A DNA stretch of 64,000 bases from Pseudoruegeria sp. SK021 (GCF_002119405.1 NZ_MTBG01000007.1:1-64000); one strand, 5' to 3'; counted from the first letter of the stretch, positions 45,377 to 55,135 are shown. Numbers and translations: made by a program. Notes: a model not told the origin generated them from the letters alone.

Positions 45377-48226
45377 ATGGCCAAAAAAATGCTCATCGAT
45401 GCCACCCACGCCGAGGAAACGCGCGTGGTTGTTGTCGACGGAACCAAAGTTGAAGAATTCGATTTTGAATCCGAAAATAAACGCCAGTTATCTGGCAACA
45501 TCTATCTTGCAAAAGTAACCCGGGTCGAGCCGTCCTTGCAGGCGGCGTTCATCGATTACGGCGGAAATCGCCACGGATTTCTGGCTTTCTCAGAGATCCA
45601 CCCGGATTATTACCAGATCCCGATCGCCGACCGTCAGGCTTTGATGGCCGAGGAAAAGGCGTATACGGACTCGCTTCGTGCAGAAGACGATGCTGACGAC
45701 ACGTCGGATACATCCGCACAGGCCGATCCGTCCGAGGACAAACCAGCCACAAAACCACGACGCACCCGGACCCGCAGCCGCACCCGCGCCGCGAAGTCCA
45801 ACAGCGACGATGCGGTGGAAACCCGCGCGGTTGCCGCCACAGACCTCAGCGGTGCCGAAACCAAGACCGGCATTCAGGGAATGGATGTGGTCGATCTGGG
45901 TTCAGACCAGGACGGGGCCGACCACGACAGCGGCATTGTCGCTACGGCAGAACAACCGGCTGCCGCGCCGGAAGGTGACGCGGATGTCAAAGCGACCGCC
46001 GATGCGCCCGCCGCAGAGGATGACGAAGCCCCGGCCGCCGATGAAGCCCGCAACGACATGGTCGACGATGACAGCCACACACCGGCTGACGACATCGAAT
46101 CCGTTGCCGACGATGACACGCCCGAAGACATCAACCCGCCGCGCCGTCCGCGGGCGCGCCGCTACAAGATTCAGGAAGTCATCAAAGTCCGGCAAATTCT
46201 GCTGGTGCAAGTGGTTAAAGAAGAGCGCGGCAATAAGGGTGCAGCCCTGACCACCTATCTCAGCCTTGCCGGTCGTTACTGCGTGTTGATGCCGAACACG
46301 GCACGCGGCGGCGGCATCAGCCGCAAGATTACCAACATTGCTGATCGCAAGAAGCTGAAGCAGATTGCGACCGAAATTGATGTGCCGGAAGGCGCGGGCC
46401 TGATCGTCCGTACCGCTGGCGCAAAGCGGACCAAAGCTGAAATCAAGCGCGACTACGAATACCTGCAACGGCTCTGGGAGCAGGTCCGGGAACTGACCCT
46501 GAAATCGGTGGCTCCGGCCAAGATTTACGAGGAAGGCGACCTGATCAAACGCTCGATCCGCGACTTGTACAATCGTGAGATCGACGAGGTGTTTGTCGAA
46601 GGCGAGGCCGGGTATCGCACCGCCAAGGACTTCATGAAAATGATCATGCCGTCCCATGCGCGCAACGTAAAACACTATATTGACCCGCAGCCGTTGTTTG
46701 CTCGGTTCCAGGTCGAGACGTATCTGACCGAGATGTTCAATCCGACGGTGCGCCTGAAGTCCGGCGGCTATATCGTGATCGGCGTCACCGAAGCCTTGGT
46801 GGCGGTTGACGTGAACTCTGGCAAATCGACCAAAGAAGGGTCGATCGAAGATACCGCGCTGAAGACCAATTTGGAGGCCGCTGAAGAGGTGGCCCGCCAG
46901 ATGCGTTTGCGCGATCTTGCCGGTCTGATCGTGATCGATTTCATCGACATGGACGAACGCAAGAACAACGCTGCCGTCGAAAAGCGCCTGAAAGACAAGC
47001 TGAAGACCGACCGCGCCCGCATTCAAGTTGGCCGGATTTCAGGCTTCGGTCTGCTTGAGATGTCGCGCCAGCGTCTGCGCCCCGGCATGATTGAGGCCAC
47101 GACCCAACCGTGCCACCACTGCCACGGCACCGGGCTCATCCGTTCGGATGACAGCCTCGCCCTCAGCATCCTGCGCGAGTTGGAAGAAGAAGGCGTGCGG
47201 GATCGCAGCAAGGAAGTGTTGGTTCGGGCCCCCATTGGCATCGTCAATTACCTGATCAACGCCAAGCGCGACCACATTGCCCAGATCGAAGGCCGGTATG
47301 GTCTGTCGGTGCGGATCGAAGCCGACCCGAAGATGATCAATCCTGACTTCTCGGTTGAGAAGTTCAAGACGGCGACGCGGAAGGTCGAACTTCTGGCTCC
47401 GGTCATCTCCAGCTATTCGGCGATGATGGAAGACGAAGACGACGAAGCGCTTCCCGAGATCGAAGACGAAGACGATCAGGACACCGCCGACGAGGCGGAA
47501 GCGGCGGCCGAGGCCCCGGCTCCGGCCCCAGCGCCCAGTGCGGAAGACGAACAGCCCAAGCCGAAAAAGCGTCGTCGTCGGCGTCGTCGGCGGCGGGGTG
47601 GTGCGGATGATGAAAACGGCTCGAATGGGGACGGTGACGATCAAGCTGAGGGCGATGCGTCGTCTGATGCAGATCGCAGCACCTATCCCGCCGTCGCGGG
47701 CGTTGTTGCAGCAGAGGGCATCGCGCCGGTTGCCGTGTCCGAGGCTGAACCTGCTGCTGCCGATGAGGCTGCAAAGTCCGACACGGTGCCGGTAGAGACT
47801 GCCCCTGTCGGCGGCGATAGCCCCGCAACCGACACTCCGGCCGAACCGGTCACAGAGGTGGCAATTGCGCCGGTAGAACCTGCCGTCGAAACGGTGCCCG
47901 TTGCCAATGCTGAGGCCGATGCAACCGACGTCGCCCCGGAAACCGTGCAACAGCCGGCTCCTGTGGCAGAGGCCGCTCCGGCACCTGCCGCGCCAGAGAC
48001 TGTTCAGGCCGATCCGACCCCGGAACCCGTTGCGGCTGAAACAGTGGTCGCCGCGCCTGCGCCAGAAACCGTTCAGACCAGCGTTGAGGCCGAACCGGCT
48101 GCTGCACCCGCAGCAGAGGTGCCAGCACAAGCCGAGGTCACGCCGGAACCGCAGTTGGAATTGGCCGCCGTGCCAGAGCCCGCTCCGGCAGAAAAGCCCA
48201 AGCGTCGCGGGTGGTGGTCCGCCTGA
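45377..48226 (+). CDS. rne: ribonuclease E
   Basis: A 949-residue RNase E, the endonuclease that starts mRNA decay and processes rRNA and tRNA precursors. The S1 domain is split: its first half (about 35-90) is followed by an acidic, Asp/Glu/Ala-rich insert (about 100-255) before 'KIQEVIKVRQILLVQVVKEE'. The catalytic aspartates lie in 'VAVDVNSGKST' and 'IVIDFIDMD', and 'QPCHHCHGTG' is the zinc link. The C-terminal third is disordered, with an Arg-rich patch 'KKRRRRRRRRRGG', repeated 'PETVQ' units and a final 'KRRGWWSA'; a GWW tail binds PNPase in Caulobacter. ATG 45377 gives the family start. Confidence 0.95.
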   Translation: MAKKMLIDATHAEETRVVVVDGTKVEEFDFESENKRQLSGNIYLAKVTRVEPSLQAAFIDYGGNRHGFLAFSEIHPDYYQIPIADRQALMAEEKAYTDSLRAEDDADDTSDTSAQADPSEDKPATKPRRTRTRSRTRAAKSNSDDAVETRAVAATDLSGAETKTGIQGMDVVDLGSDQDGADHDSGIVATAEQPAAAPEGDADVKATADAPAAEDDEAPAADEARNDMVDDDSHTPADDIESVADDDTPEDINPPRRPRARRYKIQEVIKVRQILLVQVVKEERGNKGAALTTYLSLAGRYCVLMPNTARGGGISRKITNIADRKKLKQIATEIDVPEGAGLIVRTAGAKRTKAEIKRDYEYLQRLWEQVRELTLKSVAPAKIYEEGDLIKRSIRDLYNREIDEVFVEGEAGYRTAKDFMKMIMPSHARNVKHYIDPQPLFARFQVETYLTEMFNPTVRLKSGGYIVIGVTEALVAVDVNSGKSTKEGSIEDTALKTNLEAAEEVARQMRLRDLAGLIVIDFIDMDERKNNAAVEKRLKDKLKTDRARIQVGRISGFGLLEMSRQRLRPGMIEATTQPCHHCHGTGLIRSDDSLALSILRELEEEGVRDRSKEVLVRAPIGIVNYLINAKRDHIAQIEGRYGLSVRIEADPKMINPDFSVEKFKTATRKVELLAPVISSYSAMMEDEDDEALPEIEDEDDQDTADEAEAAAEAPAPAPAPSAEDEQPKPKKRRRRRRRRRGGADDENGSNGDGDDQAEGDASSDADRSTYPAVAGVVAAEGIAPVAVSEAEPAAADEAAKSDTVPVETAPVGGDSPATDTPAEPVTEVAIAPVEPAVETVPVANAEADATDVAPETVQQPAPVAEAAPAPAAPETVQADPTPEPVAAETVVAAPAPETVQTSVEAEPAAAPAAEVPAQAEVTPEPQLELAAVPEPAPAEKPKRRGWWSA

Positions 48227-48292
48227 TCCTTCGGGGGTAAAGCACGCGGCGCAACGACCGCTCCGCATCGCCCAACCTAGCGAATTGAAAAC

Positions 48293-48330
48293 AAAAATGC
48301 CCCGCTTCTGATCAGAAGCGGGGCATTTTT
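48293..48330 (+). terminator. strong bidirectional terminator after rne
   Basis: A near-perfect palindrome of 38 bp (AAAAATGCCCCGCTTCTG and its complement) ending in five T residues on either strand, 67 bp after rne. Confidence 0.93.
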
Positions 48331-48476
48331 ATGACTGTCGCAGGGGCGTCCGTGCTTGTGCGCCTCGGCCCAGTTTCGTCCGACCGGTGCTGGCAACGGC
48401 GCGCGCCAGCTTAGGCCACGCGAATGTGACAATCCGGGCGATGACGCTCGGCGCACCATGCGTTATGGCTTGCGGC

Positions 48477-49229
48477 ATGTTTGGAATTGAACTCATCGAT
48501 GCCGGTCTGCTTCCGGCGATCATCGTGGCGCTGCTTGCGGGCATGTTGTCCTTCCTGTCCCCATGTGTGCTGCCGATCGTGCCGCCTTATCTGGCCTATA
48601 TGAGCGGCATTTCTGTCAGCGACATGAGGGACGGTCGTGCTGCGCGGGGCAAGGCGCTGCTCGCGGCGTTGTTCTTCGTCATGGGGCTATCGACGGTCTT
48701 TTTGTTCCTCGGTTTTACCGCATCGGTCTTTGGTGCCTTCTTCCTGCAGAATCAGGATCTGTTTTCAAAAATCTCCGGGCTGGTGGTGATTGTATTTGGC
48801 CTGCATTTTCTCGGCGTCTTCCGCATTCCGATGCTTGATCGCGATGTGCGGGTCGATGCCGGAGATCGCGGCGGATCGGCATTCGGCGCCTATGTTCTTG
48901 GCTTGGCGTTCGCGTTCGGCTGGACCCCCTGTATTGGCCCGCAGCTGGGGGCGATCCTGTCGATTGCCGCCTCTGAGGCATCCATCGCCCGCGGCACCGC
49001 GCTGTTGGGGGTGTATGCAGCGGGACTGGGCATCCCGTTTTTGCTGGCGGCGCTGTTCATGAACCGGGCAGTGGGCGTGATGACGCGGCTCAAACGGCAT
49101 ATGCGCCTGATTGAACGGATCATGGGGGCGTTGCTGCTGCTGGTCGGTCTGGCTTTGCTGACAGGGGCGTTCACCACCTTCAGCTGGTGGTTGTTGGAAA
49201 CCTTCCCGGGTCTTGCGGCGCTTGGCTAA
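48477..49229 (+). CDS. ccdA: cytochrome c biogenesis protein CcdA
   Basis: A 250-residue membrane protein with six helices that carries electrons from cytoplasmic thioredoxin to periplasmic thiol proteins, needed for cytochrome c maturation. The redox cysteines lie in 'FLSPCVLPIVPPYLAYMSG' and 'GWTPCIGPQLGAIL'. The frame is open to 48387, but family members begin at 'MFGIEL', so the ATG at 48477 is used despite a weak Shine-Dalgarno. It serves the same pathway as ccmEFH at 19.5-22.7 kb. Confidence 0.92.
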   Translation: MFGIELIDAGLLPAIIVALLAGMLSFLSPCVLPIVPPYLAYMSGISVSDMRDGRAARGKALLAALFFVMGLSTVFLFLGFTASVFGAFFLQNQDLFSKISGLVVIVFGLHFLGVFRIPMLDRDVRVDAGDRGGSAFGAYVLGLAFAFGWTPCIGPQLGAILSIAASEASIARGTALLGVYAAGLGIPFLLAALFMNRAVGVMTRLKRHMRLIERIMGALLLLVGLALLTGAFTTFSWWLLETFPGLAALG

Positions 49230-49238
49230 TACGCGCCG

Positions 49239-50360
49239 TTATATGCACGGAAAGTTTCGCGCCATGAACCGGGCCAATTCGGCGGAGTGTTCCAGCGTCT
49301 TCGGCGTCTTGAACCGCTGTGATTTCCAGCCGGTCGAGGTGCCGCGGCAATGCAGCAATTGCACCTGTGTCTGGGCGGTGGTCGGCGGCACCCTCACCGG
49401 CCCGATCTGATGCACTGACCAGCCAAGGCGGCTCATCCAGCCACCGGGTACGGCGCACCATTTCGGATTACAGCCGCGCGGCGGCACCTGTTGCCAGACA
49501 TGCGCTGCGTGGCCAACCGGGCCGGTGGCCTCTGGGCCGGGATAGGCCCATGTGCCGTCAATCATCACCATTCCCAATGGGTTTTGCGTCGCCAGATCAA
49601 ACGCCGATGGCCCGCCATCAGTCCGGCGCACCACTTCGTCAATGTCGATGTTCAGCACGGCCCGTGCCCCGGACAAAGCATCGCGCCGGGCAATGTTCAG
49701 CATCGCACTTTGGAAAAAGCGTGGACTGACTTCAAAGCGGCTCGACTTGTCGGAGGGGCCATAAGGGTAGGGTGCCGCATAGACCACGGCGGTTTTCAAT
49801 CCGGCCAGCCCGGACAGCGCGGCGCAAATGTCCTGAACCCCATAAGCGGTCGAGCCGTTGTCGAACAGGATCACTCCGTTGGCGCCTTGGGCGGCGACAT
49901 GATAGGCGGCCCAGTTCGCGATCCAGTCCAGATCGTTGTTCTTGTTGACCGTCAACAGGCAGTTCAACCCTGCGAACGCCGGAGCAAGCGACGGCCGCGC
50001 CACAACCGGCTGATCATCGCCGTCAAAATTCAGTCGCAGACGTCCCGCTGGCGCACGCACCGTGACCTGCTCATAGCGCAGCCACGTGCGGCGGCGCACC
50101 CTGCCGACAGGTTTCCCGTCCACAGACAGACCGGCGCGGAACGGTTTCCAGAGATTGAGCAGCCGTGGCGCGGTGAACAGATAGCTGCCGTCTTCGGGAA
50201 GATACACGCAGTCGAAATACAGGGTGTGCCGGTCGTACCGGTCGAGATAATGCGCGCTTCGGCGGGCGGCAGGGCGGACATGGTCGCGCAATAGGGCACT
50301 GGTTTCGGGCAAAACCCGCCCCGTGCTGTGGATCACCTGGCCGATGGCGGTGCCGCTCAT
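49239..50360 (-). CDS. glycosyltransferase-like protein, third of three paralogues
   Basis: A 373-residue protein of the glycosyltransferase family 2/92-like group. The GT-A core shows 'NKNNDLDWIANWAAYHV' (139-155), 'ILFDNGSTAY' (164-173) and the metal-binding 'NIDIDE' (237-242); the C-terminal part has 'NPKWCAVPGG' and 'HCRGTSTGWK'. The first 125 residues form a separate beta-rich domain. The donor and acceptor sugars are unknown. GAGGGC precedes the ATG at 50360, which overlaps the stop of the next paralogue (ATGA). Ends 9 bp from convergent ccdA. Confidence 0.78.
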   Translation of the reverse strand: MSGTAIGQVIHSTGRVLPETSALLRDHVRPAARRSAHYLDRYDRHTLYFDCVYLPEDGSYLFTAPRLLNLWKPFRAGLSVDGKPVGRVRRRTWLRYEQVTVRAPAGRLRLNFDGDDQPVVARPSLAPAFAGLNCLLTVNKNNDLDWIANWAAYHVAAQGANGVILFDNGSTAYGVQDICAALSGLAGLKTAVVYAAPYPYGPSDKSSRFEVSPRFFQSAMLNIARRDALSGARAVLNIDIDEVVRRTDGGPSAFDLATQNPLGMVMIDGTWAYPGPEATGPVGHAAHVWQQVPPRGCNPKWCAVPGGWMSRLGWSVHQIGPVRVPPTTAQTQVQLLHCRGTSTGWKSQRFKTPKTLEHSAELARFMARNFPCI

Positions 50361-51496
50361 AGTGCGCCCTCGTCGAAGCGGCACTGCATTCGCGCCATCA
50401 ATTCGGTCAGTTCCGGATCCGGCACCCGCCGTTCCAGAGTTTGATGGCGGCCCCGCCGGGCGTTCCAGCCGGTGGATGCCGCCCGGCAATGGATCACCTC
50501 ATGATCGGTGCTTTCGCGGTTCAGCTTGAACACTTCGCCGCCGACATGGTGGACGTGCCAACCAAAGCGGCTGGACAGGCCCCCCGGCGCGACGCACCAT
50601 TTGCGCGGCGTCCGCCGTTTCGGATCATTGCGGAACTGGTGGTCAAGCTGGCGGGCAGGGCCGGACACATCGGGGTCGGGATAGGCCCAATACACCGGAA
50701 GGCGAACCGCCAAATGGCGTCGGGCCACCGCCGCATCAAAGACGGAACTGCCATCCCGGCTCATCACCAACTCGTCAAAATCGGCATTCAACACGGCACG
50801 CGCCTTCCTTAGAAAATCGGTTCGCGCAAGGTTTAGCATCGCCGGTTGCAAGAAATTGGGCCGGATTTCACCGCGCTCCACCCGGTCGGTGGTGCCATAG
50901 GGATAGGGGGCGCTGGCCACGACCACCTGCTGCAGTCCCCGCACCCCGGCCAAGGCCGCCGCCAGTTCATCAGGGCTGTAGGCGTCTGAGCCATTGTCGA
51001 AGATGAGCACCCCCTGCAAGCCGTGCAACGCCACGTGCCATGCGGCCCAATCGGTGATCCAATCCAGCGGATTGTTCCGGTTCATCGTTACGGCGCAGTT
51101 CATTCCGGCGAAGTTTTCAGCCACCGACGCGCGCTGCGTCAGGGGATACTCTTTGTCGCCAAGGACCAGAGAGAGGTCCACTTTCGCCCCCGGCACCATC
51201 ACCAGATCGTATTTCCCCATCCGCTTGCGGCGTAAGCCTTGAACCGGCGCGCCGTTCTGGCGCAACCCATCGCGCAACGTTGGCCACAGGTTGCTCAACA
51301 TTGGCGTCATCAGCAGATAGCGATTGTGATCTGGCTGCCAAACGCAATCATAGATCAGGGTCCGACGGTCAAAGGCGGCATGGTAATGGTCCGACCGACG
51401 CTTGGGTTTGCGGACGTGATCGCGCAACACCGGGCTGCCCTCGGGAAGGGTGAACCCTGAGAGCGGCACAGTCAGGCCGGCGACAGGATCACGCAT
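50357..51496 (-). CDS. glycosyltransferase-like protein, second of three paralogues
   Basis: A 379-residue paralogue of its two neighbours. It shares 'MNRNNPLDWITDWAAWHV', 'LIFDNGSDAY', 'NADFDE' (metal site), 'PRKWCVAPGGLSSRFGW' and 'HCRAASTGWN', plus the N-terminal domain with 'LRDHV'. Identity between the copies looks moderate rather than recent, so they have diverged in function. It overlaps the first paralogue by 8 bp and the third by 4 bp, so one transcript and coupled translation are likely. Confidence 0.78.
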   Translation of the reverse strand: MRDPVAGLTVPLSGFTLPEGSPVLRDHVRKPKRRSDHYHAAFDRRTLIYDCVWQPDHNRYLLMTPMLSNLWPTLRDGLRQNGAPVQGLRRKRMGKYDLVMVPGAKVDLSLVLGDKEYPLTQRASVAENFAGMNCAVTMNRNNPLDWITDWAAWHVALHGLQGVLIFDNGSDAYSPDELAAALAGVRGLQQVVVASAPYPYGTTDRVERGEIRPNFLQPAMLNLARTDFLRKARAVLNADFDELVMSRDGSSVFDAAVARRHLAVRLPVYWAYPDPDVSGPARQLDHQFRNDPKRRTPRKWCVAPGGLSSRFGWHVHHVGGEVFKLNRESTDHEVIHCRAASTGWNARRGRHQTLERRVPDPELTELMARMQCRFDEGAL

Positions 51497-52619
51497 CGTC
51501 GGCCAACTTTGGCAGGTGCCGCGCCATCAATCTGACAAGGGCCGGGTCTTGAACCACCGCTGCGGGCGGCGAATAGCGGCGCGAGGCCGGCTTCCATCCC
51601 GTGCTGCATGCCGAGCAATGGATCAGTGAAAATTGCCGGTCGGCTTTGACCCTGCGGCCCTGCTCGGCGCCGACATTGTGGACGTTCCAGCCCAAGCGGC
51701 TCAACAGAGAATCTGGGCGCGCACACCATTTTGGTTTACAGGGTCGTGCCGGTTCCGGGCGGTAGACATGGTCTGACTGGCCGGTGGGCGCACCATTGGC
51801 GGCCTCGGGAAAGACCCATTGCCCGCCGAGCTTGACATAGGACAGCCACCGCGATTCGGCGGCGTCAAAGACGGATGCACCATTAGGGCCCAAGACCAGT
51901 TCATCAATATCCATGCCGATCACGGCCCGCGCCTGCGAGACTTCGCTCCGCCGCGCCAGATTGATCAGCGCAGTTTGAAGAAACTTATAGCGCACCATGC
52001 CGGTCGGCCCGTCGACATTGCCGCCCCAATGATAAGGAGCGGACAGGATTGCTGCCGATTTCAACCCGGGCAACGGATCCAGAACTTCGGCAATCGCCGA
52101 AGGGTCATAGGCGGTGGAGCCATTGTCGAAGATCACCACCCCTTCCAGACCATGGGCCGAGATGTGATAGCGTACCCAATCCCGGATCCAGTTCAAATCG
52201 TTGTTTTTATTGACGGTGACCGCGCAATTCAGGCCAGAAAACATCGACGCAAGCGACGGACGCGGTGCCAGTGGATAGGTCTGTCCGTCGATTTCCAGCC
52301 CCACGCTGGCACCGGCACGGGCGCGAAGCAGCACTTGCGCGCTGCGCCCTGACCGCCGTTGCCGCATCCAGCCAACCGGTTTGCCATCGATACGAAGTGC
52401 CCGGCGAACCAGCGGCCACAGGCCGGACAACGGTGGCGCGGTCAACAGAATTTGCCCGGACTGATCCAAGGTGCAGCAGTCATAAAACAAGGTGCGATCG
52501 TCATAGTCCTGCCGATATTTGTCGGTCTGGAATGCCTCGGGAACGACGGGATCGCGCCGGTATGGCACTGAGGCCGGCAGGGTAAACCCCCGCAGCGTGT
52601 CGATCCGGATGTCGGCCAT
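51489..52619 (-). CDS. glycosyltransferase-like protein, first of three paralogues
   Basis: A 376-residue protein leading the three-gene array. Motifs are 'VNKNNDLNWIRDWVRYHI', 'VIFDNGSTAY', 'GMDIDE', 'KPKWCARPDSLLSRLGW' and 'HCSACSTGWK', with the same N-terminal domain. ATG 52619 has AAGGAA upstream; the frame is open to 52646. No polysaccharide polymerase, flippase or export gene is adjacent, so the product cannot be placed in a capsule or O-antigen locus. Confidence 0.78.
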   Translation of the reverse strand: MADIRIDTLRGFTLPASVPYRRDPVVPEAFQTDKYRQDYDDRTLFYDCCTLDQSGQILLTAPPLSGLWPLVRRALRIDGKPVGWMRQRRSGRSAQVLLRARAGASVGLEIDGQTYPLAPRPSLASMFSGLNCAVTVNKNNDLNWIRDWVRYHISAHGLEGVVIFDNGSTAYDPSAIAEVLDPLPGLKSAAILSAPYHWGGNVDGPTGMVRYKFLQTALINLARRSEVSQARAVIGMDIDELVLGPNGASVFDAAESRWLSYVKLGGQWVFPEAANGAPTGQSDHVYRPEPARPCKPKWCARPDSLLSRLGWNVHNVGAEQGRRVKADRQFSLIHCSACSTGWKPASRRYSPPAAVVQDPALVRLMARHLPKLADDA

Positions 52620-52675
52620 GTGTGCAGTTCCTTCCCGGCAGGGCATTGCATGTTTGCCGGGTTTTCAGGGTCAGT

Positions 52676-52918
52676 TCAAGGCGTGTCGCGGGATTCGGCG
52701 CGCGACCGATAATAGCGCAGCACATGCAGGCGGATGGCGGTGGCGAGCCCCATTTCCAAACCGCGCTCGGCATCGATTTCGGCAGCAAGGGCGTTGATCG
52801 ACAGGCCGCGCTCTTTGGCGATGGTCAGGAAAGCGTGCCAGAAGTCATCCTCCAACGACACGCTGGTTTGATGCTTATGCAATGTCAGGGAATGTTTGCG
52901 GGGCCGGCTTCCGGTCAT
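52676..52918 (-). CDS. ribbon-helix-helix domain protein
   Basis: An 80-residue protein with a ribbon-helix-helix fold: 'HQTSVSLEDDFWHAFLTIA' gives the strand and first helix and 'LSINALAAEID' the second. Members of this family (RHH_4) are common beside fumC in Rhodobacterales; a DNA-binding role is inferred from the fold. Its start overlaps the DUF4169 stop by 4 bp. Confidence 0.82.
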   Translation of the reverse strand: MTGSRPRKHSLTLHKHQTSVSLEDDFWHAFLTIAKERGLSINALAAEIDAERGLEMGLATAIRLHVLRYYRSRAESRDTP

Positions 52919-53100
52919 TCTGGACGGTCTCGGTGATGGCCGTCCAGATGCTGCGCGTCCCGAGCGGCCTTATCGGCGTCGATATTGCGTTCAACCTTGC
53001 TGCGCCCGAATTTCACCGCGTTGCTGTCGGCCTGCACCTTGGCCGCCGCCCGGGCCCGCGCTTTGCGCGCCCGGTTGAGGTTAATGGGCCCTTCGGCCAC
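52915..53100 (-). CDS. DUF4169 family protein
   Basis: A 61-residue, highly charged, Arg/Ala-rich protein matching DUF4169: 'INLNRARKARARA', then 'VKFGRSKVER' and 'HLDGHHRDRPE'. Function unknown. The start is a GTG only 3 bp after fumC with AAGGG upstream, and the stop overlaps the RHH gene, so fumC-DUF4169-RHH form one operon. Confidence 0.82.
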   Translation of the reverse strand: MAEGPINLNRARKARARAAAKVQADSNAVKFGRSKVERNIDADKAARDAQHLDGHHRDRPE

Positions 53101-53103
53101 GGA

Positions 53104-54498
53104 TCAGCCCTTCGGACCGATCATGTTTTCGGGCCGCACCACCGCGTCGAAAGTGGCCTCGTCCACGAACCCAAGCGCGATTGCCTCGTGCTTCAGGGTG
53201 GTGCCGTTCTTATGCGCCGTCTTGGCAACTTTGGTCGCGTTGTCATAGCCAATGCTGGGGGCCAGTGCTGTCACCAGCATCAGGCTTTCATGCATCAGCT
53301 TTTCGATCCGCACCTTGTCAGCCTGCAGGCCGACCACCAGATTGTCGGTGAAGGCGCTGGCGCTGTCACCCAGAAGTTGCATGGATTGCAAGACGTTATA
53401 GGCCATCATTGGCTTATAGACGTTCAGTTCGAAATGCCCTTGCGAGCCCGCAAATCCAACCGCCGCGTCATTGCCGAAGACATGGGCGCACACTTGGGTC
53501 AGCGCCTCGCACTGGGTCGGATTGACTTTGCCCGGCATGATCGAGCTACCCGGTTCGTTCTCGGGCAGGATCAACTCGCCCAGACCGCAGCGCGGGCCAG
53601 AGCCCAGCAGCCGAATGTCATTGGCAATCTTGAACAGGCTGGCGGCGACGGTTTTCAACGCGCCCGACATTTCGACCATGGCATCATGCGCGGCCAAGGC
53701 TTCGAACTTGTTCGGCGCGGTGACGAAGGGCAGGCTGGTAATCTCGGCCATATTGGCTGCGACGGTCTCGGCCCAGCCGTGCTTGGTGTTCAAGCCGGTG
53801 CCGACCGCGGTGCCGCCCTGCGCCAATTCATTGATATGCGCCAGCGCAGCTTTGACGCGCTTGATGCCCATGGCAACCTGATGCGTGTAGCCCGAGAATT
53901 CCTGACTAAGGGTCAGCGGCGTCGCGTCTTGCGTATGGGTGCGGCCGATCTTGATGATTCCGTCAAACTCTTCGACCTTGGCCTGCAAGGCGGCGTGCAA
54001 CTTTTCCAAGCCGGGGATCAGCACGTCCCGCGCCGTCATCGCGGTGGCGATGTGCATGGCGGTCGGGAACGTGTCATTCGACGACTGCCCCATATTGCAG
54101 TGATCGTTCGGGTGGACCGGGTCTTTCGATCCGATGACGCCGCCAAGGATTTCGATAGCACGGTTGGCGATGACTTCATTGGCGTTCATGTTCGACTGGG
54201 TGCCGGAGCCGGTCTGCCAGACCACCAGCGGGAAATTGTCGTCGAACTTACCGGCAACTACTTCGCTCGCGGCCTGCACAATGGCCTCGCCAACCGTGGT
54301 GTCCAGATCGCCATTGGCCATATTGGCCTGCGCGCACGCCTGTTTGATGACGCCCAAGGCCCGGACAATCGCGATGGGCTGCTTTTCCCAACCGATTGGA
54401 AAATTCAGGATCGAGCGTTGCGTCTGCGCGCCCCAATACTTGTCGGCAGGGACTTCGAGCGGGCCGAAGCTGTCGGTTTCGGTACGGGTCTCGGTCAT
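53104..54498 (-). CDS. fumC: class II fumarate hydratase
   Basis: A 464-residue iron-independent fumarase that hydrates fumarate to malate in the TCA cycle. '[24 protein letters not shown]' in the N-terminal part, '[17 protein letters not shown]', '[19 protein letters not shown]' and the signature '[15 protein letters not shown]' are all present. ATG 54498 follows AGGAG; the frame is open to 54648 without support. sspB lies 79 bp upstream on the same strand. Confidence 0.97.
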   Translation of the reverse strand: MTETRTETDSFGPLEVPADKYWGAQTQRSILNFPIGWEKQPIAIVRALGVIKQACAQANMANGDLDTTVGEAIVQAASEVVAGKFDDNFPLVVWQTGSGTQSNMNANEVIANRAIEILGGVIGSKDPVHPNDHCNMGQSSNDTFPTAMHIATAMTARDVLIPGLEKLHAALQAKVEEFDGIIKIGRTHTQDATPLTLSQEFSGYTHQVAMGIKRVKAALAHINELAQGGTAVGTGLNTKHGWAETVAANMAEITSLPFVTAPNKFEALAAHDAMVEMSGALKTVAASLFKIANDIRLLGSGPRCGLGELILPENEPGSSIMPGKVNPTQCEALTQVCAHVFGNDAAVGFAGSQGHFELNVYKPMMAYNVLQSMQLLGDSASAFTDNLVVGLQADKVRIEKLMHESLMLVTALAPSIGYDNATKVAKTAHKNGTTLKHEAIALGFVDEATFDAVVRPENMIGPKG

Positions 54499-54577
54499 CG
54501 GGAAACTCCTAAGGCAGGGGCACGGCTGCGCGCGGCAGCCGTCTTGAGGGTCAGGGCAGGCGGATGGCCGCCGCGTC

Positions 54578-55048
54578 CTATTTCCGGAAACTGTCCAGGC
54601 GCACGATTTCGGCGTCCCGCGTGGTCCTGTCACTATCCGCCTCGACATCCTCGATCATCGGCGCGCCTTCGGGCTCGGGGTCGTCGCCATCGGTGTCTTG
54701 CGTTTCAAAGCGCAGACCGAATTCGACCGACGGATCAACGAAGGTGCGGATCGCATCATAAGGGATGTACAGCGGCTCGGGGCTGTCACCAAAATTCAGG
54801 GTGATGGCAAAGCCTTCGTCGGTCACGGTCAGATTGTCGAACCAATGCTGGATGACCACGGTCATTTCTTCAGGATACCGATCAGACAGCCAATCGGCGA
54901 TTTCGACATCGGGATGCATGGTGTCGAAGGTGATGAAGAAGTGGTGATCGCCGGGCAGGCCGGTATCAGCAATTCCCTGCAATACCTGTTGAATCAGGGA
55001 CCGCATGGCGCGGTGCATGAGATTGCCGTAGTCAATTGTTCTGGACAT
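54578..55048 (-). CDS. sspB: SspB family ClpXP adaptor
   Basis: A 156-residue SspB-alpha type protein that brings ssrA-tagged peptides to ClpXP. The substrate-binding domain (about 1-115) has '[20 protein letters not shown]' and '[11 protein letters not shown]', and the C-terminus is acidic and flexible with a short terminal tail that would contact ClpX. The ssrA gene that makes the tag is 1.6 kb away. No clear Shine-Dalgarno is seen. Confidence 0.87.
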   Translation of the reverse strand: MSRTIDYGNLMHRAMRSLIQQVLQGIADTGLPGDHHFFITFDTMHPDVEIADWLSDRYPEEMTVVIQHWFDNLTVTDEGFAITLNFGDSPEPLYIPYDAIRTFVDPSVEFGLRFETQDTDGDDPEPEGAPMIEDVEADSDRTTRDAEIVRLDSFRK

Positions 55049-55135
55049 GGCGAGGCGACCTTTGTTTTCTTGCCGACCGGTTTACCGGAATGTGGGGAGG
55101 AATGAAAAGGGGCCGGGGCCGTGAAATCACGTTTT

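Noticed and set aside
47039-48268. 409-codon minus-strand frame opposite the rne tail
   Set aside because: Low-complexity mirror of the RNase E C-terminal region.
52882-54804. 640-codon open frame on the plus strand across fumC
   Set aside because: It is the antisense of fumC and neighbours, a frequent effect of GC-rich codon use; no family pattern and no ribosome binding site.
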